Below are positions 30,875 through 39,853 of a stretch of 64,000 bases of DNA, piece by piece. The stretch covers positions 124,001 to 188,000 of the forward strand of contig NZ_JACEHE010000015.1 in the NCBI RefSeq assembly GCF_013778455.1. Reading direction: 5' to 3'. Source of the stretch: Streptomyces himalayensis subsp. himalayensis (GTDB lineage Bacteria; Actinomycetota; Actinomycetes; Streptomycetales; Streptomycetaceae). Within the stretch, counting starts at the first letter, position 1. The number at the start of each line of letters is the position of its first letter. The notes under the pieces were generated by a model. The model did not search any database and had not been told where the DNA came from. It saw only the letters and a program-made list of their open reading frames with translations. The position numbers were made by a program, and so were the translations under genes.

Positions 30875-31845
30875 CTACTCCCGCCCCGCCGACGTGAACG
30901 ACATGTCGGGGTAGCGGTCTCCCGCTACCTTGGCGGCGATGGGCTCCAGCAGAGCGAGGTCGTCGTCGGTGAGGGTGATGCCCGTGGCGGCGACGTTCTC
31001 CTCGACACGGGTGCGCTTGCGGGTGCCCGGAATGGGGACGACGGGCTGACCTGGCCCAGGGAGGCACCGTGTGCGTCTGCGACGGCGCGCACCGGCTCCA
31101 GCAGAGCGGCGTTGGCCGCCGCGTTGTCGCCGGTGAAGCGGGGCTGCTGGCGGCGGAAGTCGTCGGCGGTGAGGTCCTTGTCCGCGTTGACGAACGAGCC
31201 GGTGAGGAAGCCGCGGCCGAGCGGCGAGTACGGCACGAGCGTCACACCCAGCTCCGCGGCGACCGGGACCACGCGGTCCTCGATGTCGCGGCTGAACAGC
31301 GACCACTCCGACTGGACCGCGGCGATGGGGTGGACAGCCTGGGCTGCGCGCAGTTCGGAGCCCGTGACCTCGCTGAGCCCGAGGTGCTTCACCTTGCCGG
31401 CGGCGACGAGTTCCGCCATGACACCGACCGTCTCCTCGATCGGCGCCTTCGGGTCGCGGCGGTGCATGTAGTAGAGGTCGATGACGTCGACGTCCAGGCG
31501 CCGGAGACTGGCGTCGACGGCCTCACGGATGTACGGCGGGTCGTTGCGGATGATCCGCTTCGTCGGCTCGTCCGGCGGGATGGACAGGGCGAACTTCGTC
31601 GCGATGACGATCTCGTCGCGGTGCGCTGTGACGAAGGGAGACAGGAACTTCTCGTTCTCACCCATGCCGTACGCGTCGGCGGTGTCGTACAGCGTGACCC
31701 CGAGTTCCAGCGCGCGCTCCAGGGTGGCCCGGGCCTCGTCGGCGTCCGTCGGGCCGTAGGCGAAGCTCATCCCCATGCAGCCGAGACCCTGGGCACCCAC
31801 CTCGGGCCCGTCGGTCCCCAGTCGCATCGTCGGCATACCACTCAT
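30875..31845 (-). pseudogene. Aldo/keto reductase, broken by a small internal deletion
   Basis: The first 270 residues are a normal AKR: MRLGTDGPEVGAQGLGCMGM, the catalytic Asp and Tyr in LYDTADAYGMGENE, Lys in IATKFALS and His in YYMHRRDPK, then VPYSPLGRGFLTGSF. After GASLGQ about ten expected residues (V-A-L-A-W-L-L-A-Q-G type) are missing and the reading frame changes. The next frame resumes exactly with PVVPIPGTRKRTRVEENVAA, the NADP phosphate-binding motif, to a normal end. A deletion between CAGGTC-like repeats explains this. It is downstream of and nearly overlapping a MerR gene, so MerR probably once controlled it. Confidence 0.85.
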
Positions 31846-31850
31846 CAGGC

Positions 31851-32387
31851 TCAAGCCCTCTCCGGCGCCGGTCGGGCGCCGCCATAGAACTGGATCTTGT
31901 AGTCGAGCACGGCCAGCGTGTCCTGGAGCTCGGCGATACGGGACAGAACGTCCCTACGGGTCGACTCCAGCAGCTCCTGCCGCTCGTGGAACGTGTGGTC
32001 GCCCTCGCGCACCAGCTCGGCGTAGCGGACCATGTCCGCGACCGGCATCCCGGTCAGGCGGAGCTTGCCGACGAAGGCGAGCCAGTCCAGGTCGCGGTTG
32101 CTGTAGCGGCGCTGTCCGGTGTGCGAGCGGTCGATGTGGGGCATCAGCCCGATCCGCTCGTACCAGCGCAGGGTGTGCGCGGTCAGTCCGGTGAAGGCGA
32201 CGACTTCACTGATCGTGTAGCGGTCCTGGCCGTCCGGGCGCGGATGCGCCTCAGGGGCCGAGGCGCAGACGTCGGTCTTGGCGTCGATCGTTGTGGCGGC
32301 CGAGGCGCCGGTCCTGCGTGCTGTGGTGGCGGTCTTGGTGCTGGTTGTGGTCCGTACGGGCGTGGCCGTGGTTTCCATCACCGTCAT
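31851..32387 (-). CDS. MerR family transcriptional regulator
   Basis: A 178-residue regulator. About 55 low-complexity residues rich in Thr and Ala precede the MerR winged helix (YTISEVVAFTGLTAHTLRWY, ERIGLMPHIDRSHTGQRRYS, DLDWLAFVGKLRLTGMPVAD). A coiled-coil dimer helix follows (LLESTRRDVLSRIAELQDTL). There are no cysteines in the short C-terminal tail, so it is not an obvious metal sensor. A perfect palindrome (32405-32422) sits in its promoter spacer, the typical MerR autoregulated site. The stop is a few bases from the start of the broken aldo/keto reductase. Confidence 0.88.
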   Translation of the reverse strand: MTVMETTATPVRTTTSTKTATTARRTGASAATTIDAKTDVCASAPEAHPRPDGQDRYTISEVVAFTGLTAHTLRWYERIGLMPHIDRSHTGQRRYSNRDLDWLAFVGKLRLTGMPVADMVRYAELVREGDHTFHERQELLESTRRDVLSRIAELQDTLAVLDYKIQFYGGARPAPERA

Positions 32388-32404
32388 GGCCCCCACGCTA
32401 TGAC

Positions 32405-32422
32405 CTTGGAGTGCACTCCAAG
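32405..32422. promoter_or_regulatory. MerR operator in its own promoter
   Basis: CTTGGAGTGCACTCCAAG is a perfect 18-base palindrome just upstream of the MerR start. It would lie between -35 and -10 elements with an over-long spacer, the arrangement through which MerR proteins twist the promoter. Confidence 0.75.
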
Positions 32423-32494
32423 CAAGCGCAGACCGGTCAAATCCCGGGCGAAAATCGGAGGACGGCGCGGGGCCCGGTCGCTAGCGTGCCGATC

Positions 32495-32965
32495 ATGAAT
32501 CTTGTACGCCGCGCCGGACCCGCAGACGCCGAGGAACTGATAAGGCTGCGCCAGATCATGATCGACTCGGCCTTCGCCGAGGGCGAGCGGACCGACTGGC
32601 ACGCGGAGTCGGCCATCACGTTGCGGGGCAGACTCACGGATCCAGACGGGGACTTCGCGGCCTTCGTCCTCGACCATCCGGACCGGCCGGGTGCGCTGGC
32701 GACGATGGTGGCCGGGACGATGGAGTACCGGATCGGCCGCGCCGGCAATCCGCACGGCGCGGTGGGTTACGTCTTCAGCGTCGCCACGGACCCGGACCAG
32801 CGGCGGATGGGGTATGCACGCGCGTGCATGGGCGCGCTGCTCGACTGGTTCCGTGAGCGCGGGGCGGGCAGCGTGGACCTCAACGCCTCCGCGGAGGCGG
32901 AGCCGCTGTACGCCTCGCTCGGTTTCGTACGCAAGCCGGACCCCTCGATGCGGCTGATCTTGTAA
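32495..32965 (+). CDS. GNAT family N-acetyltransferase
   Basis: A 156-residue GNAT protein: LVRRAGPADAEELIRLRQIM, VGYVFSVATDPDQRRMGYAR (motif A with acetyl-CoA loop Q/R-R-R-M-G-Y-A), then MGALLDWFRERGAGSVDLNA and PLYASLGFVRKPDPSMRL (motif B). This fits a complete small-molecule or protein acetyltransferase; the acceptor is unknown. ATG 32495 lacks a strong ribosome site, and the transcript may be short-leadered, divergent from merR. The next gene follows after 19 bases, so both are probably cotranscribed. Confidence 0.88.
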   Translation: MNLVRRAGPADAEELIRLRQIMIDSAFAEGERTDWHAESAITLRGRLTDPDGDFAAFVLDHPDRPGALATMVAGTMEYRIGRAGNPHGAVGYVFSVATDPDQRRMGYARACMGALLDWFRERGAGSVDLNASAEAEPLYASLGFVRKPDPSMRLIL

Positions 32966-32984
32966 GGCGCTTACGCTCGTACGC

Positions 32985-33800
32985 ATGCAGAGCCTGGCGC
33001 TGATCGAGAACTGGCCGGTCCCGACCGCGGCCGCCGCCGTCGTCCGCGCGGACGGAAGGCTCCTGGGGGCTCACGGTCCCACGGGCCACCGCTTCCCGCT
33101 CGCCTCGGTCACCAAGCCGCTCGCGGCGTACGCGGCGCTGGTCGCATACGAAGAGGGCGCGATCGAACTCGACGAGCCGGCCGGACCCGAGGGCTCGACG
33201 GTCCGGCATCTGCTGGCCCACACGTCCGGGCTCGCCTTCGACGAGCACCGGGTGACGGCGGCGCCGGGCACGCGGCGGCTGTACTCGAACGCGGGTTTCG
33301 AAGTGCTCGGTGATCATGTCGCCAAGGCGACGGACATCCCGTTCGCCGAGTACGCCCGGCAGGCCGTCCTGGAGCCGCTCGGCATGATCTCCACGACGCT
33401 CGACGGCTCGCCCGCCAAGGACGGCGTCTCGACGGTCGACGATCTCGTCCGGTTCGCGGCGGAGGTGCAGGCGCCGCGGTTGCTCGATCCTCGGACGGTG
33501 GCCGAGGCGATGACCGTGCAGTATCCGGGGACGAAGGGGGTCCTTCCCGGGTACGGGCACCAGAACCCCAACGACTGGGGGCTCGGCTTTGAGATCCGGG
33601 ACTCCAAGTCGCCCCACTGGACGGGGAGTTCGTCCTCGGCTCGGACGTTCGGGCACTTCGGGCAGTCGGGGACGTTCCTGTGGATCGACCCCGTCGCGGG
33701 GGCTGCTTGCGTGGCCCTTGCGGACCGGGCGTTCGGGCCGTGGGCGGTTGAGGCTTGGCCTGCTTTTACGGATGCGGTGCTGGCCGAACTGCGCCGCTGA
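32985..33800 (+). CDS. Serine hydrolase, beta-lactamase/class C-like
   Basis: A 271-residue penicillin-binding-protein-like hydrolase without a signal peptide. Catalytic motifs are FPLASVTKPLAAYAAL (S-x-x-K), LYSNAGFEVLG (Y-x-N) and FGHFGQSGTFLWIDPVAG (H-x-G in place of K-T-G). The order and spacing match family S12/class C beta-lactamase-related esterases and peptidases. Being cytosolic, it is unlikely to confer beta-lactam resistance. It starts 19 bases after the GNAT gene. Confidence 0.87.
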   Translation: MQSLALIENWPVPTAAAAVVRADGRLLGAHGPTGHRFPLASVTKPLAAYAALVAYEEGAIELDEPAGPEGSTVRHLLAHTSGLAFDEHRVTAAPGTRRLYSNAGFEVLGDHVAKATDIPFAEYARQAVLEPLGMISTTLDGSPAKDGVSTVDDLVRFAAEVQAPRLLDPRTVAEAMTVQYPGTKGVLPGYGHQNPNDWGLGFEIRDSKSPHWTGSSSSARTFGHFGQSGTFLWIDPVAGAACVALADRAFGPWAVEAWPAFTDAVLAELRR

Positions 33801-34206
33801 TGACGCCGCGCCACAAACCCGAGACGGCCCGCTTCACCGCGTCCGGCACGTCGAACAGTCTCCGGCCCGTCATCGCCGAAGGCAAGACGCAGCTCGGCGG
33901 CAACTGCTCAGCCTCGGCCAGGCTGAGATGCAGCTGCCCGTAGGGGGCGGCCCTGCCTCGAGCGCCTGCGTCGGCTTCGATACGGAACGTCTCGTTTGTG
34001 CTTTCGCGTGCCGCTGCGGGCTGGACGCACGACGCTGGCCTGCCGCTGTCCGTTCGTAATAATGGGTGCGGCGTGCACCCGCCGCGCGCTTGTTCCGCAA
34101 CTCACCTTGCGGACGTTACATCTGGGCGGAGTCCGACGTGTTCTTCGCGTGCATGTGTGAGGCCGAGCTGTTGTACGCCAGCGCGTGAGAAATGGGGTCT
34201 GCACCA
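33801..34206. other. Gene-free stretch
   Basis: No gene, RNA or strong hairpin is supported in these 406 bases. Base composition is less GC-rich toward the right end (TTCGTAATAATGG near 34055), which may include the promoter of the decayed ABC exporter genes. Confidence 0.45.
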
Positions 34207-35970
34207 GTGAGAGACCAGCACACGAGTCCTCGTGACCAGGATGTCAGCGGAGCTCTGCGGTACATCTGGTGGCTGGTCACAAGCCAGCGTCGGCGGGTCC
34301 TGCTCGCAATGGTGCTGGGGGTCGTCTGGATGCTGGGCCTCACGTTGCCGCCCTACGTGCTCTCCCGCGCTGTCGACGACGGGCTACGATCGGGGCACTA
34401 TTCCTCGCTGGTGGGCTGAGTCCTGGTGCTTCTCGCGGTGGGCGTGCTGAACGGTGTGGTTGCCATCACCCGTCACCGCACACTCACGAAGGTGCGTATG
34501 GATGCCGCTTTCAGGACGGTCAACGCGGTCGTCGAACAGTCCACCAGGCTGGGGAGCGCGCTCACACGCAGGGTCACGGCCGGCGAGATAACCACGATCG
34601 GGATCGGCGACGTGTGGGTCATCAGCCAGAGTCTGACCATCGTCGGCCCTGGAGTGGGCGCCGTAGTCGCCTACGTTGTGGTGGCTGGGATGCTGCTGTC
34701 CATTTCGCCGTTGCTGGCGCTGATCGTGTTGCTCGGGGTTCCCGTGGTCGCGGCGACCGTGGGACCGGTGCTCGGACGACTGCGAGAGGTCGGCTCGGGC
34801 TACCGCCAGCGGCAAGGCGAGCTGACGGATCACCTGGTCGACATCGTCGAGGGCCTGCGTCTGCTCAACGGCATCGGCGGGAAGGACCGATTCGCCGAAC
34901 GCTACCGGAGGGAATCCCGGCAGTTGCGCGATGAGGGCTTCCGGGTCGCGTCTGTCGCCAGTTGGGTACCCACCCTCGGCGTCGGGCTCCCGCTGCTTTT
35001 CCTGGCTGCCGTGACGTGGCTGGCCGCCCGGCTGGCCGCCCAGCACACCATCTCCATCGGAGACCTCGTCGCTGTCTACGGTTACGTCGCCTTCCTCGTG
35101 ATCCCGGTGACGGAACTGATCGAGAACGGCTCGTACCTTTCTCAGGCCGTGGTGTCCGCGCGGCGGGTCATCGCGCTGTTGAACCTGCGACAGGAAACGG
35201 CGGGCGTGCCCGCGACGGGCGACGGGCCGAGCGAAGCCGCCAGCCTGCGTGATCCGGCCTCCGGCGTCGAGGTCGCTGTCGGCCGATTCACGGCCGTGGT
35301 GAGCGCGCGGCCGCAGGACGCCCAGGCCGTCGTCGACCGCATGGGGCGGTTTCAGCCCTCGGAGGCTGCCTGGGGCGACATCCCGCTCGCTGCCATAGCA
35401 CCTCGACGGATTCGCGATCGCATCCTGGTGGCCGACAACGAAGCTGACATCTTCGCAGGCACACTGCGCCAGGTCGTCGCCGGCCGACAGAATCCGGATG
35501 ATCAGTCCGTCCTCAGCGCGCTGCACCAGGCGGCTGCGGAGGACGTCGTCAAGGGCTTGTCCAACGGACTCTCCTCGACCGTCGCGTCCCAGGCCCGGAA
35601 TTTCTCAGGCGGCCAGCGGCAGCGCATCCGCCTCGCTCGCGCGCTGTTTGCCGATCCTGAGGTGCTCGTCGCTGCCGAGCCCACGTCAGCGGTGGACGCG
35701 CGCACCGAGGCGACGATCGCGGCCCGACTGTACGACGGGCGCAGCGGCCGCACGACCATGGTGACCACCACCTCCCCGTTGCTGCTGGACCGGGCAGACG
35801 TTGTGCACTACCTCGTCGAGGGCCGCGTCGCCGCTACAGGGACCCACCACGATCTGTTGGAGCGGGAACCCGGATGCCGGCGACTGGTATCCCGGGGCTT
35901 GGAAGACGAGCACGATCCCGGGCCGCAGAGAGGCATCGGGATTCCGCCGGCACCGAGCACAGCGCGATGA
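34207..35970 (+). pseudogene. ABC exporter subunit with degenerate ATPase, interrupted by an in-frame TGA
   Basis: GTG 34207 opens DVSGALRYIWWLVTSQRRRV and the first membrane helix (AMVLGVVWMLGLTLPPYVLS), then a TGA at 34417-34419 interrupts the frame where the family usually has a tryptophan. The same frame continues for 514 residues with the rest of the membrane domain and an ATPase domain ending NFSGGQRQRIRLARALFADP then EVLVAAEPTSAVDARTEATI. No Walker A is present (TAVVSARPQDAQAVVDRMGR occupies its place), and Walker B lost its Asp, as in the degenerate half of heterodimeric exporters. The 3' end overlaps the partner gene (ATGA). The truncated product from GTG 34426 would lack the first helix. 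Confidence 0.8.
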
Positions 35971-36838
35971 GCGGCGCCGCGCTGGCAGGTGACCTGCTTC
36001 CCACCGCTTCTCCGGCCGAGGCGCGTCGCGCGGCGTTCGGCCTCATCCGCCGCGAGAAGGGCCCGTTCAGCTCGATACTCCTGTTCAACTCGCTCGCTAC
36101 CGTCGCCGGACTGGCCGGGCCATGGCTGTTCGGACGTATCGTCAACGCCATCGAGGCCGGAGCCGGCAATGTTCACCAGATCGATCGCACGGACGTGCCT
36201 GCGGATGACCGGATCAAGGTTCTTGACGTCCACTACGCCTACGATGGCGGGCCCGATGTGCTCCACGGCGTCAACTTGACCGTACGGTCTGGAGAGCGCC
36301 TGGCGATCGTCGGACGGTCGGGCGCGGGAAAGTCCACCCTGGGTCGGCTGCTGGCCCGGATCGACACGCCGCTCAGCGGATCCGTAACCGTGGGCGGGGT
36401 CCCCGTCGCGGCTTGCCGCCCGAGCAGTTGCGCCGCCAGATCATCCTGGTCACCCAGGAGCACCACGTGCTCCAAGCGTCGGTACGCGAGAATCTGCTCA
36501 TCGCCAAACCATCGGCCTCCGACGACGAGCTGCGCACGGCGATTGCCACCGTCGGCGCCAGCTGGCTGGACAACCTGCCCGACGGCCTCGACACCGACCT
36601 GAGCCCCACTCGACACCGGCTCGATGCCGGGCAAGCCCAGCAGCTTGCACTAGCCCGCGTCATCCTCGCCGACCCGCACACCGTCATACTCGACGAAGCC
36701 ACAGCGATGCTGGACCCCACCACCGCGCGCGATGTCGAACGCGCTCTTTCGTCCGTTCTCAAGGGCCTACCTGATCAGATAGTGCCTGTTCCTTTTGCGG
36801 ACATCTCGTCAAACGGCGTCTCCCCTGCCGAGGTCTAG
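35967..36838 (+). pseudogene. Partner ABC exporter subunit, deleted and frameshifted
   Basis: The start overlaps the previous stop. The first 55 residues (FGLIRREKGPFSSILLFNSL, ATVAGLAGPWLFGRIVNAIE) belong to the membrane domain, but the other helices are missing. The frame jumps directly to the ATPase domain (VLDVHYAYDGGPDVLHGVNL, Walker A IVGRSGAGKSTLGRL). Near 36410 one base is lost and the rest is in another frame: PPEQLRRQIILVTQEHHVLQ, a degenerate signature HRLDAGQAQQLALARVIL and Walker B TVILDEATAMLD. The end after SSVLKG diverges from the family. Three independent lesions show genuine decay of this exporter. Confidence 0.8.
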
Positions 36839-36912
36839 CCGGGCAGGCCACGAGGAGCCCGATGACCTGCGGGAACTCCGGACTTTCAGGTGTTGGGGCA
36901 AGGTCGGGCAGC

Positions 36913-37740
36913 TCAGCCTGCCGCGAGCCGTTCGAGGAGGAACTCAGCGGTAGCGTCTATCACGGCGTCGAAGTGTCCACCGGGGCCGGGGTAATGAAAC
37001 GCATGCTCAGCGCGTTCGTGCTCAAGCAAGACGCACTCATTGCCAACCTGCACCATCACATCGCGGAACCGCCGCACCTGGTCGATCGGCACGACCTTGT
37101 CGTCCGTCCCATGTTGAATCAGCATCGGCGGATTGCCGGGCCGCACGAACTCGATGGGCGAGTAATCGATCGCCCTTCCCGCAGCGACGCCGATGTCCTC
37201 CTCAATCCACTGCTGCCGCTCTGGTGAGAAGGCGAGCAAATCGACCGGCGGATTGAGCGCCACGACGGCCGCGACGCCGGGCTCGACGGCCGGACAGGGC
37301 GCCTCATGGTTGGTCATCGCAGCGACGAGCGCGAGATGACCACCTGCCGAACTGCCACCAGACGCCAGACGTGACGCGCCGAGCCCACGCGACGCAGCCA
37401 ACCCTCCGAAACGTTCGATCGCCCGCCGGACGTCGGCGACGCAGTCGACGATGCCCATAGCGCCCTGATCGAGCAGCCGATACCCGGCTGACACCGCGAA
37501 GATGCCCCGCAACGCCAGCTGCCGGCAATGCGGAGTCAGCTCGTCGGCCGATCCTTTGCGCAGAGCGCCGCCGTGAAACAAGACGACACCGGCCGCCGGC
37601 TGTCTGCCCCCAGCAGGTTCGAAGACCAACATCGGAAGCTCGCTACCGTCGGCCGCTTCATAGATCATCGAGGACTCATGAATGCCTGTCACGAGCGGCA
37701 TTCGACCAGCAACCGCAGGTGCCAGCAACCGAATCCGCAC
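36913..37740 (-). CDS. Alpha/beta hydrolase, HSL/esterase type
   Basis: A 275-residue esterase-like protein. The oxyanion motif is LFHGGALRKG (a variant of H-G-G-G), the nucleophile elbow GGSSAGGHLALVAA, the acid QHGTDDKVVPIDQVRR and the histidine RAEHAFHYPGPGGHF; all three catalytic residues are present in order. It acts in the cytosol on an unknown ester or peptide. The first possible start is GTG 37740; ATG 37701 (MPLVTGIHESSMIYEA) is an equally possible start, and neither has a good ribosome site. It lies in accessory-looking DNA between the decayed exporter and a toxin-antitoxin pair. Confidence 0.8.
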   Translation of the reverse strand: MRIRLLAPAVAGRMPLVTGIHESSMIYEAADGSELPMLVFEPAGGRQPAAGVVLFHGGALRKGSADELTPHCRQLALRGIFAVSAGYRLLDQGAMGIVDCVADVRRAIERFGGLAASRGLGASRLASGGSSAGGHLALVAAMTNHEAPCPAVEPGVAAVVALNPPVDLLAFSPERQQWIEEDIGVAAGRAIDYSPIEFVRPGNPPMLIQHGTDDKVVPIDQVRRFRDVMVQVGNECVLLEHERAEHAFHYPGPGGHFDAVIDATAEFLLERLAAG

Positions 37741-37829
37741 CGCCGGGGGGATTTCCTGCTCCGCGCCAGCCTGGCGATCACCCGACCAGTCTGGCAGACG
37801 AGGCGGCGCGCGAGCTCCTCCTCGGCGAC

Positions 37830-37990
37830 TTCAGGCCACGATCTCGGTACCTGTAGTGCCTGGGTTTCGGGGAGCCAGCGCAGCCCCCGCCACCAGATCC
37901 AGTCCCTTGGGCTCCGTGATCCGGGCCGAGTCCCCCTCCGCCAAATGCTCACCGGCCGTCATCGCGAGCATCAGAGCGAAGCTCCAGGCA
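37830..37990 (-). pseudogene. Possible pirin C-terminal remnant
   Basis: One minus-strand frame gives EHLAEGDSARITEPKGLDLV followed by an Ala-rich stretch and GTEIVA before a stop. L-x-x-G-D-S-A-R-I-T-x-x-x-G-L is the end of pirin/YhaK cupin proteins, and an intact pirin with LAPGDSARIADAKGLELEAG is encoded 1.3 kb to the right. No start or cupin motif is left. Weak similarity only. The remainder of 37741-38028 is empty. Confidence 0.35.
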
Positions 37991-38028
37991 CGCCGAAAAG
38001 GCCCGCACCCCGGAAACAGTGACCGGCC

Positions 38029-38583
38029 CTACCAGATATGCCGTCGCACCTCCTCACCGAACTCAGGAACGCCGCATCGATCCAGTCGAGCCAAGAGGGC
38101 TCCCAGATCCATCGGCGGTCTGCGGTAGCGCTTGCTCTGGTCGGTCAGCGCGCTGATCACCGAGGTCGGGGACTCGTCGAACCGATCGATCAGAAACGCG
38201 TCGGGATGGAAGATCTCGATGTCGCCAGGCAGGGGCTTCGGACCGAGGAAGTCGCTGGTGTTGAAGGTGACGATCGCATGGGCCCGACCGCTGATCGCAG
38301 CCGCCAGAACGTGCCGGTCGTCCGGGTCCCGGAGTTCGATATCGGGGACGAGAGGCTCCCAATCCTCGACGAGGGCGTCGTCAAAGGCGCTGTTCATCAG
38401 CGCGATGGTGCGGTCCAGTGCCTGCGCGTCCACGGGGCGCTTCGCCAGCACGTTGCGGCGCACCTCGCTGAGGATCTCCAAGGACCACAGCGGGCGGAAC
38501 AGATCGCGCTCGGCCAGACTGAGCATGGTGTCCCGTAGGACATTGGGAAAGAGCACGCAGGCGTCAAGTACGGCGTTGATCAT
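38029..38583 (-). CDS. PIN domain toxin (PIN_3 type)
   Basis: A 184-residue PIN-domain protein, a predicted RNase. Acidic metal ligands are in VLDACVLFPNVLRDT (first Asp), SLEILSEVRRN (Glu) and LRDPDDRHVLAAAISGRAHA then IVTFNTSDFLG (two Asp). The start ATG overlaps the upstream HTH gene stop (ATGA), the usual order antitoxin then toxin for type II pairs. The C-terminal 50 residues are a helical extension seen in PIN_3 proteins. It would cleave specific RNAs when released from the partner. Confidence 0.85.
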   Translation of the reverse strand: MINAVLDACVLFPNVLRDTMLSLAERDLFRPLWSLEILSEVRRNVLAKRPVDAQALDRTIALMNSAFDDALVEDWEPLVPDIELRDPDDRHVLAAAISGRAHAIVTFNTSDFLGPKPLPGDIEIFHPDAFLIDRFDESPTSVISALTDQSKRYRRPPMDLGALLARLDRCGVPEFGEEVRRHIW

Positions 38584-39056
38584 CGCGAGGGGCTGCTCGG
38601 CTCTTCCGACCCGTCGTTCCCGTTCTCGTACAGGCCCAGATCCTCGCTTTCACGCACCAGGTCGTCGAGGCGGCGCCTGCGCTCGGCCCTGCGCGCCTCC
38701 TGATACGCGAGCACATCGTCGAGCCGCACTCGTCGGTGGCGCCCAGGCTGCTCGTACGGGATCTTCCCCTCGTCCAGAAGTTTGACCAGGGTGGGACGAC
38801 TGACGCCGAGCACGTCGGCGGCTTCCTGGGTCGTCAGGCGCTGCGCGCGTGGGGCGATGGTGATGGCCCGGCCGGCGTGCATGGCGAGGATGACCTGCAC
38901 CAGGATTTCGTGGACGGCCGGTGGCAGCCGTAGCAGTGTGCCATCCGGCCCGACAAGTGCCGCGCTTTCGGCTGTGTCGGTGACCAGCGCGGCCAGCTCG
39001 TCCAGCTCCTGGCGCTCCTCCGGGACGCTGGGAGGCAGTACCGTCCGGTCTGTCAT
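38580..39056 (-). CDS. HTH (excisionase-like) antitoxin partner of PIN toxin
   Basis: A 158-residue protein with a helix-turn-helix of the excisionase/MerR-like HTH_17 type at about 80-130: RLTTQEAADVLGVSRPTLVK then LLDEGKIPYEQPGRHRRVRL. An N-terminal Glu-rich helix and an acidic C-terminal tail (ESEDLGLYENGNDGSEEPSS) flank it; the latter probably masks the toxin. The gene overlaps the toxin gene by four bases. ATG 39056 is preferred because an upstream ATG at 39101 would overlap the palindromic operator; ATG 39065 is also possible. Confidence 0.8.
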   Translation of the reverse strand: MTDRTVLPPSVPEERQELDELAALVTDTAESAALVGPDGTLLRLPPAVHEILVQVILAMHAGRAITIAPRAQRLTTQEAADVLGVSRPTLVKLLDEGKIPYEQPGRHRRVRLDDVLAYQEARRAERRRRLDDLVRESEDLGLYENGNDGSEEPSSPSR

Positions 39057-39074
39057 AAGGGTCATAGGGGCAAG

Positions 39075-39097
39075 GATTCTCGTAATTCGAAAGAATC
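39075..39097. promoter_or_regulatory. Operator of the toxin-antitoxin pair
   Basis: GATTCT (39075-39080) and AGAATC (39092-39097) form a perfect inverted repeat with an 11-base centre containing TTCGAA-like symmetry. It lies 20-40 bases before the antitoxin start, suitable for autorepression by the HTH protein. Confidence 0.6.
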
Positions 39098-39132
39098 GCA
39101 AGGCGCATCGCCCAGCTGTCTCAAGCGAGGGC

Positions 39133-39792
39133 TCAGGGCGACATCTCCCACACCAGCACCTCCGCCGGCCCCTCCGCCCCCGCCTCCAGCTCCAGGCCCT
39201 TCGCGTCGGCGATGCGGGCCGAGTCGCCCGGGGCCAACCGCACGCCGTCCAGGCGGACTTCGCCCCGGACCACGTGCACGTACGCGAAGGCGGCGTCCGG
39301 GACGGCGGTGCGCTCGCCCGGTGTCAGGCGGCGTACGTGCAGCATCGCGCCCGCCTCCGGCACCGCGTAAGGGGTCGAGTCCGCGATGCCGTGCACGACC
39401 TCGTACGCGGGGTCGCCGCCCGGTTCCTCGGGGGCCAGCCACATCTGGATGAAGACCAGAGGCTCCGCGCCGTCGTTGCGCTCGACGTGCCGTACGCCGC
39501 CGCCCGCGCTGAGGCGCTGCACGTCGCCCGGCCGTACGACGGACTCGTGGCCCTGCGAGTCGCGGTGTGTGAGTTCGCCCTCTACGACCCAGGTCACGAT
39601 CTCGGTGTGGCTGTGCGGGTGCTCGGTGAAGCCGGCACCGGGCGCGAGGCGCTCCTCGTTGCAGGCGATGACGGCGCCGAAGCGCAGATTGCCGGGGTCG
39701 TAGTGGGGCCCGAAGGAGAAGGCGTGCAGGGACTCGATCCCGGTGGCCGGGTCCCCTCCTGGGTAGCGCTCGCCCGCGCGCCGTACGTCCAT
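39133..39792 (-). CDS. Pirin family protein
   Basis: A 219-residue bicupin: GIESLHAFSFGPHYDPGNLR, the metal site FTEHPHSHTEIVTWVVEGEL (two His, one further His in THRDSQG and a Glu), PGDVQRLSAGGGVRHVERND and FIQMWLAPEEPG, then a second cupin without metal ligands ending LVWEMSP. Full length. Bacterial pirins have been reported as quercetin dioxygenases and, in some species, to bind pyruvate dehydrogenase E1. ATG 39792 is the family start. It is divergent from fasR with a 61-base gap. Confidence 0.92.
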   Translation of the reverse strand: MDVRRAGERYPGGDPATGIESLHAFSFGPHYDPGNLRFGAVIACNEERLAPGAGFTEHPHSHTEIVTWVVEGELTHRDSQGHESVVRPGDVQRLSAGGGVRHVERNDGAEPLVFIQMWLAPEEPGGDPAYEVVHGIADSTPYAVPEAGAMLHVRRLTPGERTAVPDAAFAYVHVVRGEVRLDGVRLAPGDSARIADAKGLELEAGAEGPAEVLVWEMSP

Positions 39793-39853
39793 CACGGATC
39801 CACGGTAGACCCGACTGGCGGACCGTCCGTCCGGATGAGGCAGTCTTGTCCAT

